DNA from: Chrysochromulina tobinii
Taxonomy: Eukaryota > Haptophyta > Prymnesiales > Chrysochromulinaceae
Direction of reading: 5' to 3'
NCBI GenBank assembly: GCA_001275005.1
Contig: JWZX01003235.1
Coordinates: 1 to 40,790, forward strand
DNA length: 40,790 nt
Part shown: positions 10,455 through 19,741 of the stretch, piece after piece
How positions within the stretch are numbered: the stretch's first letter is position 1
Layout of the letters: each line of letters starts with the position of its first letter
Made by a program: the position numbers and the translations under genes
Notes under the pieces: model-generated
Told to the model about the DNA's origin: nothing
What the model saw: only the letters and a program-made list of their open reading frames with translations
Databases searched by the model: none

Positions 10455-10636
10455 GAGGGCCTGCTGGGTGACGTGCGGATGGCACAAGGACCGATTAAAG
10501 GACACCGGGGAGTACTCCGGGGGAACCGGAACACACATGAGAAGAGTCCAGTACAGTACCGGTACCGGTAAAAAGACACCGGGGGGAGCCGGGACACACA
10601 CGTGACACCGGCACATAGACGTTCACACGCCTTCAC

Positions 10637-10647
10637 ACCCTAAAATG
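10637..10647 (+). repeat. Left copy of 11-bp direct repeat flanking the large ORF (candidate target-site duplication)
   Basis: ACCCTAAAATG occurs here and again at 17206-17216. The last three bases are the ATG of the 2155-codon ORF. Confidence 0.6.
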
Positions 10648-13600
10648 ATCGGAGGCTCACTTGAAACCGTCGAGGCCGCGCTGGGGCCGGCCTCCCGCAA
10701 GGCCGTCAAAGGCGCCCGAAGGTGCCGCACGGCCCCTCGAGTGCAGCTCCACGCCAATGCTGGCGGAATCAAAGAAGCCGCCAACGATGACCTCTCGGCG
10801 CATATCAAGGAAAGGGCAGGCGAAGCGGCCTATGTGACGGGATACGGGGTTCCTCACCCGTGGCCGGCGATGATGGCCGCGGGGCTGGCGACACTCGCCA
10901 ACGGCCTCGCCTCGCCCCAACGGACCCCAGCCACAATCGCCGCACATCTCGGGGTGGCGAGGGTTTTGTGGCTCTTTGGAATTCGAGAGAAGCCATGCGA
11001 AGCCGATATGAGCGCCCTTGTACACGAACTCGACCTCAACTGCCCAATCGAACGGCCCCTGTGGCTGCTCCTCCAACTCAACCATGGGCAAATGTCAATT
11101 CGGGATATCCATTTTGAGGCATGGTCGCCCCTCCGAGAAGAGAGATGGCCAGGGTACCCCGCCTTATGGATCGGCCTGTGGAGAGGGGCGATGGCGGACA
11201 GGCTCCGCCTACGAGGGTTGCGTTTCTGCCGCGCGCTAGCCAGAGCGGGCATTGCCGAGCTCGCCAACTTATGCCATCCTGTGGAACTTCGACTACTAAC
11301 GTTCGAAGAGCTGTCGCAGCGCAACCCGCGAGCCATTGAGCACGGGGTTCGGCCGGCGCGAAAGGAGCACGAGGCGCTCCTCGCCGCCCTCGCCGCCATC
11401 AACGCCGAAGCCGTTCCGGGCCGTGGAGGGTGGTCTCTGATTGACGCGGCGGAGGGATGGTCACCGGCGTACGTCCCGAAGGACTTTGGCTCCCACCAGA
11501 GGCAGTGCGCACGCGAAGCTGAGAGCGCCATCAGGAGCGGAGATGGAGGGCATCAGCTCGCCGCCCACTTAGGAGTGGACATAGAGCCGCCACTGGATAA
11601 GGCGCACGCCGACGACAATGAAGGCGAGTTATCCTCCGCCGAGGAGAAGAATAGCGCCAACGGCGAGGACAAGGCCACGGTGAGGGAGGCGCGCGATAAC
11701 GCCAGCAACCAGCCGGTACGGCGCAAGAGGAGCGGCGCGACCCAACCAGAGCCAGGACCAACGGCAAAGAGAACGAGCCTTCGCGCCCGGGTTGCTCACT
11801 GGCTGCCCGTGCCCGTGTTCATCAAATTTGCGGTTAATGACGAACGTGGTGAAGCGCTGCTGATGGCGTACACGCTCACCCCTTTCCTCGTCTACTGCAT
11901 GCTCCAGAGGTATCCCGAGCTCGAGGAGGTGATCCGCGCCCAGACTCAGAGCTCTGCAGTCCACAGCTGCTTCTGGACCACCAGCGAACGTGCGCGACAC
12001 GCGGTCACGATGGGATCGGCACTCGATCTCACCGGCGAGAATGCGAGGAGCATCGAAGAGGCGAAGGTACTCGGGCTCCAATGGGACGTGTGGGAAAGGC
12101 ACCACCGAGACCAACCGGCGAACCAGGAGCCAGCGGAGAGGAGGCCCCAACAGGCCCTTATCCAAACGGAGCCGGTAGGCGTGAGCCCCCAGCGCCCGGC
12201 TAAGATGCGAACTCGGGCTGCAGCTGCTGCTCGACCCCGGCCTCCTAACACAGCCCAAGTAGCCCCAGCCCAAGCGCGCACCGCACCACCAGTTCCCAGC
12301 GCTGCGGACGAGGATGAGCACGACGAACTCCTTGAGCTCATCCGCCGCAACCGCTGCGCGCGCGACGCGACACGTGCAGACGAGGCACGGTGCGAGGAGG
12401 ATCTACGCGCGCGTATGGACATAGGAATCAATCTGGAGAAGGCTCGACAGTTCCTCGAGGCGATCGCGGGCAAAAAAGAGGCATCGACGGTAGACGGTGA
12501 CGAGCTCCCCGGAGCCCAGCCGACGGTGACGGGGGCTAGACGCCTCGAGGCATGGCAGCTCGAGGAGGAGCTGCCTATCGACCCTTCAGCCCCTCCCCTC
12601 TCCTGTGCCCAACTGCGGCGCGAGGCACTCACCCCCCCACTGGAGACAGACGAGACGTGCCGAGTCATACGAGCAACCGACCCCTTTGGAGTCCTTGCCA
12701 TTGCGCTGCACCCGGACAGACCCCCTCACGACCAAGAAGTTCACAGGGCCTTCGTCGCTGTACGGGACAGGCTAGAGCGAGAACAGGGTCGATGGGACCG
12801 GGGGCCCACGGTGAGGCACCCACGGCGAGCGGCTGCGAGACGAGCAGTCCAAGCAGCGTGGCACGCGACACGTGGACGCGCCTCACGCCTGATCCTGTGG
12901 GGCAGATGGACGGCGTCCATGAGGGGCCCCATCACCACCACACTGCAGAGCCTCGTCGACACCGCCGCTCTGGAGAAGGTTGCAAACTCGACCGATGCAG
13001 CCCAACCCGGCAAGTACCCGGGGCGCACCGTCGGCGGGGAAATCGCAGAGCTCTTAGCGAAGGCTGCACCGGACGGAGAGAACGCGGCGACAGCCCGCGT
13101 CGAAGCTCACTACCGCCACTCTCGGCGTGGCGCTCGCATAGTAGCGGCGGGCTTCGTCAGGTACTCACGAGAGTTTGTGGACGGACCGGACCCCTTCCAG
13201 AGTGCGAGACTGGTCCGCACGGCGGCGTGGGAAGACATCAGCTACGAAGGAGACGACCAGGCCTGTTACCCGACGGCCCAACTGGCACTCTTTGGACAAG
13301 CCGGGGCCCAGATGACGACGTTCGTAACTTACCCCAAGGCGGTCCGCCGCGCGGTAGGCGACCATCTTATCAGGCACGATAAGATGGATTCAGAGGAGAG
13401 GCTGGCTCACGCCAAGACACTCCTCAACGCCCTCGACAATGGCGGTTCGGTCACAACGTGGGCGGTCAAGCTCGGTGACGCCTACCGAACAGGGGCGGTG
13501 GCCGACACGAACCTTCAGCTCGACCTACCCGAACAACGTACCTTCAACGTTGCCAGGTTCGCGGCGGAGGCAGATGCGGGGGCCACGTGGCTGGAAAGGC

Positions 13601-16600
13601 GGCGACCGGCGCTGGTCGAGTTTGTGACCAACACCAACCGGCACATGGGCGACGGAGCGCGCCGCCACGTACTCACGGCGAAATCTTTTGTCCTTCAGGA
13701 CTACGAGGGCGCCTCGAGGGCTGCAAAGACAGAATGGGCGAGGGTGACGGGAGGGGAGATCATCAGCCTACAACACGACGGGGTGCGCATCAGGCTTGGA
13801 GCGAGGTGGCGGGCGGAGAGTGCAGCTAGAGCCCTCACGGAGACGTGCTCGGCCGTGCTGGGGTATAGGCAAACGGTCGCCGTCAAGTCGCTAGCGACAG
13901 CCGAAGAGACCGGAAGACGGACGACCAAACCCCAGCGCATCCCGGCGCCCGTCGTGCAGGTCGAGCAACCTCTCCTCTCTCGCGGCGCCAACCCCCGAAA
14001 TGGCGACGCCCGCGCTGCGCTCGAGCTCGCTATGGCGGCGATGGCGGGAACATCGACCCCCGCAGCCTGTGTCGATCAACATTTGGCAGGCGCTGATCAA
14101 CTGGATCTTGACGGGCGCCGAAGGAGAGCCGTCTACTCCTATGACGGCCAGCCTGAACCGGAGCAACGAGTGTGGCGCACGCGGGTGCAAGGAGGGCACC
14201 ACGTTGAGTGGCGGGGCAGGGGACAAGAGTGGCTCGAGAAGGTCACGAAGGAGTACAAGATCGACGCAGATGGCGCAGTGCAGGGCAACCCGCTAGCACA
14301 GCACGTCCCCCTGGCCGCAAGGTTTTGGTGGGAGTGTCAAAAGCTGTGCAAGGAAAAGAAGGCCAACGCGAAAGAGTGCAGATTTGTATTCGCCCAACTT
14401 CTTCGCATTGAGGCCGAGTACCCGGTCACGCATTTCGTCGCCTCCGACGGCAGCAAGGGCCGAACGGGGCCGGACGAGCAGATGCGGATCGGACGGGCCT
14501 GTATCGTCCTCGACAAGCTCAACGCAAAGGCGACTGAAATTGGCGGCGAGCTCGACATCCAATTCGACAACTTTGAACGACACTCGTACGAGGCGGAACT
14601 TGCGGCGTTTCACGACCATCTCGCGGCCACCGCCGACACCGTCACAGTCTTTATCACCGATTGCCTCAGCGGAGCTCAAGCGGGCCAAGCTTATGAGGCT
14701 CGCACCGACGCAGGGATGAGGGCGTGCTACCGCAGCAAGGAGCTCGACAACCTTGACCGCCTCGAGCAACGGCACCGAGCTGTCATCTACGTCCACGTGC
14801 GCTCCCACAAGGGCATCATCCCGAACGAGGCTGCCGATGTCATCGCGGATAAGATGCGCGAGGGCGGCGCCAAGAGCTACCTCCACCTCGACATCATGCC
14901 TTCCAGGCACGCGCTCTGCACCTTCAAGGGGGTGAAGCGAAGCATTGGTCGCGCCGGGCTCGACTGGTGCAACGCGGCGGTGGTGAATCACCTCCTGGGG
15001 GCCGTAGTCTACACCCTCCTCCCCAACAAGTTCACGTGGGAGCCCTTTCGGAACTCCCCCGTGAAAGGTAGGGTAATGACCGAGGCGACCTATGACGCGC
15101 TGGCCGACTGCCGTGCCAATCGGGGTGGGCTCAACGGAGATCGACGAGAAGATGACCCAGACAAGCCCCCGCCGCCGGTGGATAAGGATCAGGCATGGGC
15201 ACGAATGGAGAGGCGGAGCCGGCGCGGATCCTTTGACCGATGGGCGCAGAACCACGCTCCGTGCCCAGGGTGCTCAGGTTTTGCGTGCGGCGAGTGCACG
15301 GTTGAGGGGCTCTGGAACATGAATGGCCCGGCCCAGACCAGATGGCACGTGCTCACGGAGTGCGCAGACGTGCGGCTCACCGAGCTCCGACTCAAGGCGG
15401 CCGAATGGCTCTCGAACAAGCTCGAACAATTCGGCAGGGAAGCGCAATGGGCGCTGGCCGCCCTTTCGGGCGCAGGGAACCAGCTACGACCCGATCAGAG
15501 AATGGCCGCCCTGCGGTTCATGCTCGGCTTACCCAACGGGGTCGCGCCCGAATGCCGTGATGGCGAGTCCAAGCTTGCAAAAGGCTACGGGAAAGGGTTT
15601 CTCAAGTGGATTGGCGAGATCATCCGCACAGCGGGTAGGACAGCGCAGACGGCCCGCTCGGGGCCGGACCGACCCACCGTACAAGTTCGGTGGCTCCAAA
15701 CCGAAGGCCGTGCCAAGTGGACGTCGACACGAACAAAGTGGATGGCGACGAGAGGGTGGAGGGAGGTACACGAGGGGGCCGGCCAGGTGAGGACGTGCTT
15801 CAGAGCCCTGCGCACATGGGCAGCGGCGGCGGGACCGAACGCCCTACGACAGCACAAACAAGCGCGCCAAGTCCAGAAAGGCGGTGCCGGCTCCTTTTTC
15901 ACCCCGACGCCGGATGAGACCCGATGCGGCAACGCGGCGTACGATGAGTGGTCCACCCTCATCACCCAAAGGGCGGTCGCACCTTGCTTCGCGAAGTGGG
16001 TCGCCCTCGTCACCCAACCGGCTAACGCGGCCGCCCCCCCGAACCCCGGGGGACAGGGCTCCGCAGCCGATAGGGAGGCCGAGCGCCGAGCGCGCGCACG
16101 GCGGGTGTGGCTACGCCACGCCGGCTACGATCCGGACCTCACCAGACGGGTGGACGAGGCAGCCAAAACGGAGAGCGACGCCAAGGAGCAAGTGCGCGCT
16201 GACAGGCGGGATGCTTGCAACCGGAAGCGGGACGCGAGGGCTGCGGGCAAGCGTAACCGCGCGGAGGCACGCACGGCGAGGAACGACGACAAAGCCACAC
16301 AGGCGAAAGTTGCCGACGCCGCCAACGCAGCCCAGTCGGCTGCAGTGGGACGAAGCAAACGAGCCTCACACGCAACCACGAACGCCGCCATCCACGCCGC
16401 CAAAAAAGTCTCCCAGAGGCCGGAAACACAGGACGGGGAGACGAGACCCACTGCCTCGGCAGACCCACTGACACGCCGGTGCGAACGCCCAAAGTGCACC
16501 ATGGGCCATTTCCTCCATCGGTCGAGCGGCGCCGACACCGCCGACTCGATACGGTGTAACGGACCGTGCCAACGGGTCATCCCCAGAGGCGAGGAACGAA

Positions 16601-17112
16601 TCAGCTGCTGCGGCACGGAGTGCGACGTCGACATCTGCATACCGTGCACGGGGGAAGGGACGAGGGAGCGCGACGGGTTCCCCCCACCGACGTGCACAGC
16701 GGGCCATACCCTGACCTTCGCGAGGAGAGGGCCCCCGAGCGGAGATGGGCTGAAGTGCGACGGGGAATGCGGACGCCGCATTCACGAAGGCGTGTGGAGG
16801 TACAGCTGCGAAACCTGTGACGCCGACTGGTGCGCCTCGTGCGAACGCACGAGCCATGAAGAGAGGGCCACCAAGAGAGCGCGGAGGGGGGGTGAGCGGA
16901 CTCCGCCAGCGCAGTTCGGAAAGGAGGTGCCGAAACGAGGGCAGACGGGGGAACCAGCGATGGTGCGCGCGCGGCGCGCGGTACGCAGTACAGAGTCGGC
17001 CCGGCCTAGCGCCGGGACCGACGATGCCAGGGGGCCCTCCAAAAGGGGGCCCCCGACGGCTGAGCCCCCTGAGCCCGCACTTGATCAGAGAGGCTCCCGT
17101 CAACGTGTGTAA
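10645..17112 (+). CDS. Mobile-element-like polyprotein: polymerase-palm-like region, RNase H, Cys/His fingers
   Basis: The product is 2155 residues, uninterrupted. Near residue 190-235, RFCRALARAGIAELANL plus LLTFEEL resembles segments found beside LINE-type polymerases. Residues about 680-715 have LHPDR in a J-domain-like half. Then come three spaced motifs: YEGDDQACYPTA (867-878), AKTLLNALDNGGS (923-935) and ISLQHDGVRI (1040-1049). Their order and style resemble motifs A, B and C of family-A-like polymerases. I see no YxDD or GxPQG motifs of reverse transcriptase. RNase H is clear: D1268 in ASDGSK, E1316/E1318 in YEAELAAF, D1339 in FITD, H1388 in RSHKG and D1398. A CPGC...CGEC...H...EC cluster follows, resembling post-RNase H zinc segments. 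A basic Ala/Arg-rich helix and two ZZ/DC1-like fingers (about 1945-2065, CTMGH...C and CTAGH...CETCDADWC) close the protein. The frame starts inside a flanking direct repeat. Family not recognised; polymerase call is inference. Confidence 0.7.
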   Translation: MIGGSLETVEAALGPASRKAVKGARRCRTAPRVQLHANAGGIKEAANDDLSAHIKERAGEAAYVTGYGVPHPWPAMMAAGLATLANGLASPQRTPATIAAHLGVARVLWLFGIREKPCEADMSALVHELDLNCPIERPLWLLLQLNHGQMSIRDIHFEAWSPLREERWPGYPALWIGLWRGAMADRLRLRGLRFCRALARAGIAELANLCHPVELRLLTFEELSQRNPRAIEHGVRPARKEHEALLAALAAINAEAVPGRGGWSLIDAAEGWSPAYVPKDFGSHQRQCAREAESAIRSGDGGHQLAAHLGVDIEPPLDKAHADDNEGELSSAEEKNSANGEDKATVREARDNASNQPVRRKRSGATQPEPGPTAKRTSLRARVAHWLPVPVFIKFAVNDERGEALLMAYTLTPFLVYCMLQRYPELEEVIRAQTQSSAVHSCFWTTSERARHAVTMGSALDLTGENARSIEEAKVLGLQWDVWERHHRDQPANQEPAERRPQQALIQTEPVGVSPQRPAKMRTRAAAAARPRPPNTAQVAPAQARTAPPVPSAADEDEHDELLELIRRNRCARDATRADEARCEEDLRARMDIGINLEKARQFLEAIAGKKEASTVDGDELPGAQPTVTGARRLEAWQLEEELPIDPSAPPLSCAQLRREALTPPLETDETCRVIRATDPFGVLAIALHPDRPPHDQEVHRAFVAVRDRLEREQGRWDRGPTVRHPRRAAARRAVQAAWHATRGRASRLILWGRWTASMRGPITTTLQSLVDTAALEKVANSTDAAQPGKYPGRTVGGEIAELLAKAAPDGENAATARVEAHYRHSRRGARIVAAGFVRYSREFVDGPDPFQSARLVRTAAWEDISYEGDDQACYPTAQLALFGQAGAQMTTFVTYPKAVRRAVGDHLIRHDKMDSEERLAHAKTLLNALDNGGSVTTWAVKLGDAYRTGAVADTNLQLDLPEQRTFNVARFAAEADAGATWLERRRPALVEFVTNTNRHMGDGARRHVLTAKSFVLQDYEGASRAAKTEWARVTGGEIISLQHDGVRIRLGARWRAESAARALTETCSAVLGYRQTVAVKSLATAEETGRRTTKPQRIPAPVVQVEQPLLSRGANPRNGDARAALELAMAAMAGTSTPAACVDQHLAGADQLDLDGRRRRAVYSYDGQPEPEQRVWRTRVQGGHHVEWRGRGQEWLEKVTKEYKIDADGAVQGNPLAQHVPLAARFWWECQKLCKEKKANAKECRFVFAQLLRIEAEYPVTHFVASDGSKGRTGPDEQMRIGRACIVLDKLNAKATEIGGELDIQFDNFERHSYEAELAAFHDHLAATADTVTVFITDCLSGAQAGQAYEARTDAGMRACYRSKELDNLDRLEQRHRAVIYVHVRSHKGIIPNEAADVIADKMREGGAKSYLHLDIMPSRHALCTFKGVKRSIGRAGLDWCNAAVVNHLLGAVVYTLLPNKFTWEPFRNSPVKGRVMTEATYDALADCRANRGGLNGDRREDDPDKPPPPVDKDQAWARMERRSRRGSFDRWAQNHAPCPGCSGFACGECTVEGLWNMNGPAQTRWHVLTECADVRLTELRLKAAEWLSNKLEQFGREAQWALAALSGAGNQLRPDQRMAALRFMLGLPNGVAPECRDGESKLAKGYGKGFLKWIGEIIRTAGRTAQTARSGPDRPTVQVRWLQTEGRAKWTSTRTKWMATRGWREVHEGAGQVRTCFRALRTWAAAAGPNALRQHKQARQVQKGGAGSFFTPTPDETRCGNAAYDEWSTLITQRAVAPCFAKWVALVTQPANAAAPPNPGGQGSAADREAERRARARRVWLRHAGYDPDLTRRVDEAAKTESDAKEQVRADRRDACNRKRDARAAGKRNRAEARTARNDDKATQAKVADAANAAQSAAVGRSKRASHATTNAAIHAAKKVSQRPETQDGETRPTASADPLTRRCERPKCTMGHFLHRSSGADTADSIRCNGPCQRVIPRGEERISCCGTECDVDICIPCTGEGTRERDGFPPPTCTAGHTLTFARRGPPSGDGLKCDGECGRRIHEGVWRYSCETCDADWCASCERTSHEERATKRARRGGERTPPAQFGKEVPKRGQTGEPAMVRARRAVRSTESARPSAGTDDARGPSKRGPPTAEPPEPALDQRGSRQRV

Positions 17113-17190
17113 AGTGTGTCTGTGTGAGCGCCTCCCACGCACGCCTTTTCGGGGCTTGTGGGTGTGTGTCTGGCCGAGAGGGCCCTGAAA

Positions 17191-17206
17191 CGAACGAACG
17201 AACGAA
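17191..17206 (+). repeat. (CGAA)4 simple repeat
   Basis: Four CGAA units lie directly before the right copy of the direct repeat. Several non-LTR-type elements end in such short tandem tails; whether this one does is inferred. Confidence 0.6.
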
Positions 17207-17216
17207 CCCTAAAATG
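17206..17216 (+). repeat. Right copy of 11-bp direct repeat
   Basis: ACCCTAAAATG, identical to 10637-10647. Its ATG is the start codon of the NHL-type gene. Confidence 0.6.
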
Positions 17217-18269
17217 TCGCGATTGCCTTTCCACCTCTTGTTCTTCATGGGCTTGGCCGCGGGCCCTGTGGTCGTGGACCCCGCAACGGGCATTGTGACG
17301 CCCGATTTCCTGGCGAGCGAGCAGCTCTTCTACGAGCAGCTCGCCAAACCACATTTCAGCTCGCAGCAGATGGAGTATATCGACGGTGCATCCAGCACTG
17401 TGCTCCGGAACCCATATTCAATCTTGCATTCTGGCCTCGATGAGCTCTTCGTGGCGTCGTTCACGCTCAATCATGTCGTGCGGCTTCGTTGGATGACGGG
17501 CAAACGCGCCCAATACAAGGTGTTCGCATCCGGGAAGGAGCTTGACGGGCCGGTGGGCATGGCGCTGCACAGGGGTGCGCTCTTCATTGCATCGTTCACC
17601 AACGACCTCGTGCTGCGCGTGAACGCGACCAGTGGTGAGCTGCTCGGGCGCATAGGCTCCGATGAGACGCTCGACTGCCCCGAAGGCATTGCCATCGGTC
17701 CCGATGGCGTCCTGTACGTGGCCTCTTTCCTACTGCCCCACCTCTCTATGTTTGACCCAGAATCTGGTGCGTACCTGGGCAAATTTGGCGCGTCTGCGGG
17801 CACATCGGTCGCCTTCGCGAGCACCAAGACGCCCGGGCCCTCCTTGCGCGGCGCCGAGGACTTGACATTCGACCTGCTCGGCGATGTTCATGTCACGGCC
17901 TACTACTCGAATGCCATCTTCAAGTTCAACGGCACGAACGGCCAGATCGTGAGCTCGTACGGCAAGGGTTTCGTCAACGGACCGGTAGGCATCACGTGCG
18001 ATCGTGCAAGTGGCCACATTTTCGTCAGCTCGTACAAGGACCACAAGGTCCTCCGCTTCTCTCCTCTCGGCCAGTTCATTGGCGTCGCCGCGGGCGCTCC
18101 GATGGAGCAACAGAGGAAGCTCGGAGACCCAAACGCCCCCATCCGCAACCCAAGCGGACTGGCCTTTGCGGAGGATGGCACGCTCTGGGTCGCATCTTAT
18201 CCGACAGGAGCCATCACAAGGTTCAACAACAGCGCCGCCACCGGCCGCACTTGGAGGGTAGTCGACTAG
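17214..18269 (+). CDS. Secreted NHL/SMP-30-like beta-propeller protein
   Basis: The frame is open from 17124 (GTG), but the first ATG is 17214, giving 351 residues beginning MSRLPFHLLFFMGLAAGPVV. That is a good signal peptide. About six repeated blades share a pattern of hydrophobic-G-(I/V)-A-x-x-P-D-G-x-(L/I)-(Y/F)-V-A/S-S: GMALHRGALFIASF, GIAIGPDGVLYVASF, GITCDRASGHIFVSSY and GLAFAEDGTLWVASY. They are separated by VLRxxxxGxxxG turns. This is the NHL or SMP-30/virginiamycin-B-lyase fold. Family members are lactonases, lyases or binding propellers; no catalytic residue set was verified, so function is open. Its upstream region is the end of the large element ORF only 101 bp away. If that element is an insertion, the gene's original promoter was displaced to before 10637. 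Confidence 0.75.
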   Translation: MSRLPFHLLFFMGLAAGPVVVDPATGIVTPDFLASEQLFYEQLAKPHFSSQQMEYIDGASSTVLRNPYSILHSGLDELFVASFTLNHVVRLRWMTGKRAQYKVFASGKELDGPVGMALHRGALFIASFTNDLVLRVNATSGELLGRIGSDETLDCPEGIAIGPDGVLYVASFLLPHLSMFDPESGAYLGKFGASAGTSVAFASTKTPGPSLRGAEDLTFDLLGDVHVTAYYSNAIFKFNGTNGQIVSSYGKGFVNGPVGITCDRASGHIFVSSYKDHKVLRFSPLGQFIGVAAGAPMEQQRKLGDPNAPIRNPSGLAFAEDGTLWVASYPTGAITRFNNSAATGRTWRVVD

Positions 18270-18550
18270 TAGTAGTGTACGGGGACGAGGGTAGTTGAGC
18301 GAGGCGGCGCTTAGTTATGACTTATGTGCGAATCAGACACTCAGGGAGATTTTGTGTGTGTGTACAACAGCCGTAGCTGAATTCTTTTGTGTGAATCACC
18401 GAGAGTGCATTTAAACAAGTCGACTATATACAAGGGCGCGCAGTGAATTCCGTTCGAGCTGGTCTTCGAGCTTCGACCTCCATTCGATTCAGCAGACCGG
18501 CAGTCCAGCACCGAATAACGTAAACGCGCAGCTCACTGCATGCAGGACCG

Positions 18551-19597
18551 TCATGACGCGCCGTTTTCTCCTGGGACTTCATCTGCTTCTGATGAAAGTT
18601 TGCTGCGCTTCCGATTCGGCTCCTCGCCGGGTATCTCTTCCGGTGTGTCGACGCCCTGATCGCCCGGACGACCTTCCCAAACCTCCTCCCAAACTTGGCG
18701 CACGTTGATGTTGACCCGATGTTCCAAGAGCCATTCGGAGACCAACGCGAGCTCGGGATCGCTCGGCACGCGACTCGGGTGCAGCTCAGGCGCGAGTGAG
18801 CCGGCGAGCACGCGTGGCACCCCGTGCACGAAGCGGCGCGACTCGCCTCCTTGCAAGATCACGTCACCGGAGCGCACGAGAATTGGAATAGGCTCCACAG
18901 CCTTCGTCGAGCCACCGAGCAGATAGATGGCCTCGAGGCCGAGGGAGATGGAGACAATAGGTGCCGACTGGCAAGGTTCAGCATCGTCCAGGTGGCCACC
19001 CATGGTCGAGCTCGGTCCGTACAAGTTGACGATCGCAGCCTCCGGCCGCAGCTCCCAGCCGCACGCAGCAGCCAGATCAGCACTTAGGCGCTCCAAATCG
19101 CGTGGGAATGGGCAGCGCACCTCGGGCACGTACGCGCGCTGCGTCCACTGGTACTGGTATCCGAGGGTCGCCCAGGTCAGGCGCGAGAGCAGTGAGCCAT
19201 CCGGCGCTCGATGATGGCGCTCCCATAGGTTGTCATGTGGGCCCTTTTCGTGGATGACAAGATTAGTTGCCGCGGGCGGCTCGATCCATTCGCGCAGTGA
19301 TCTACGGACGAGACGTAGTTGGTGCTCGTGGTCAAAGGGGCATCGTATGAAGCGAAAGCCGTCCACTCCGCGTATCGAATAGATGCGTGCAGAACGTAGC
19401 CACTCAGGCGCGCCTATGGCCACTTCTTCCACGGTGGCACCTGCGGCTTCAGCACTATCGAAATCGAGGACGCGATCCATGAGCTGTGGGTCCGTCTGCC
19501 GACCGTCTTTGTATGCTTTGAATGCCTTCTCTGCCGCCTTGTACAGGTTGGGCAGTGCACTAGCCTCCGTAGCCTCTACAGCGGACAGCAACTCCAT
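18551..19597 (-). CDS. AlkB-family Fe(II)/2-oxoglutarate dioxygenase, ALKBH1-like
   Basis: The product is 348 residues from MELLSAVEATEAS; the codon nine bases upstream is GTG. The core reads AIVNLYGPSSTMGGHLDDAE, with the HxD iron ligands in HLD. PIVSISLGLEAIYLLGG follows, then SGDVILQGGESRRFVHGVPRV, which supplies the distal His. RVNINVRQV supplies the 2-oxoglutarate-binding Arg pair. The GGxSRxxxHGVPR and RxNxxxRQV signatures are those of ALKBH1/bacterial AlkB. A YQYQWTQRAY segment fits the nucleotide-recognition lid (YQY). ALKBH1 demethylates tRNA m1A, forms mitochondrial tRNA f5C, and can act on DNA 6mA; the substrate here is unknown. The C-terminal 40 residues are charged (NRKRSKL) and may be a nuclear signal. 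It is divergent from the PhyH-type gene. Confidence 0.9.
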   Translation of the reverse strand: MELLSAVEATEASALPNLYKAAEKAFKAYKDGRQTDPQLMDRVLDFDSAEAAGATVEEVAIGAPEWLRSARIYSIRGVDGFRFIRCPFDHEHQLRLVRRSLREWIEPPAATNLVIHEKGPHDNLWERHHRAPDGSLLSRLTWATLGYQYQWTQRAYVPEVRCPFPRDLERLSADLAAACGWELRPEAAIVNLYGPSSTMGGHLDDAEPCQSAPIVSISLGLEAIYLLGGSTKAVEPIPILVRSGDVILQGGESRRFVHGVPRVLAGSLAPELHPSRVPSDPELALVSEWLLEHRVNINVRQVWEEVWEGRPGDQGVDTPEEIPGEEPNRKRSKLSSEADEVPGENGAS

Positions 19598-19741
19598 GCC
19601 ACTCACAGTTGAAAAGGTCCTGTACGGGTGTGAATTTTTGCATCACTCAGCTCTCCTTCTGCATGTGTCTCATTTCGAAAGTCATTTGTTGCTGTTTACG
19701 TGTTGGTGGTTTACGTGTTGGAGCTCAAGAATTGGTGTGAA
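19598..19741. promoter_or_regulatory. Shared divergent promoter, ALKBH1-like / PhyH-like, with 15-bp tandem motif
   Basis: 144 bp separate the two ATGs. GTTTACGTGTTGG occurs at 19694-19706 and 19709-19721 as a tandem pair (15-bp period). The same 12 bases GTTTACGTGTTG also lie at 8251-8262 inside the fold-back element. It contains an ACGTG core, a common regulatory-factor site type. Function is inferred. Confidence 0.45.

Larger units (their letters stand above)
10648..17216 (+). mobile_element. Inferred inserted element containing the polymerase/RNase H ORF
   Basis: The extent is set by the 11-bp direct repeat at 10637-10647 and 17206-17216, with a (CGAA)4 run at 17191-17206 just before the right copy. 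A simple-repeat 3' end plus a direct repeat suits target-primed insertion. The element coding frame would then be fused to an ATG that belonged to the target. This is inference; no second copy of the element is present in the window for comparison. Confidence 0.45.

Noticed and set aside
11629-17142. Several long minus-strand frames opposite the large element ORF
   Set aside because: Composition is typical of antisense reading in high GC; no motifs, and the plus strand has RNase H and fingers.
17124-17213. Upstream extension of the NHL gene
   Set aside because: It starts at GTG and places a hydrophilic stretch before a clear signal peptide that begins at ATG 17214.
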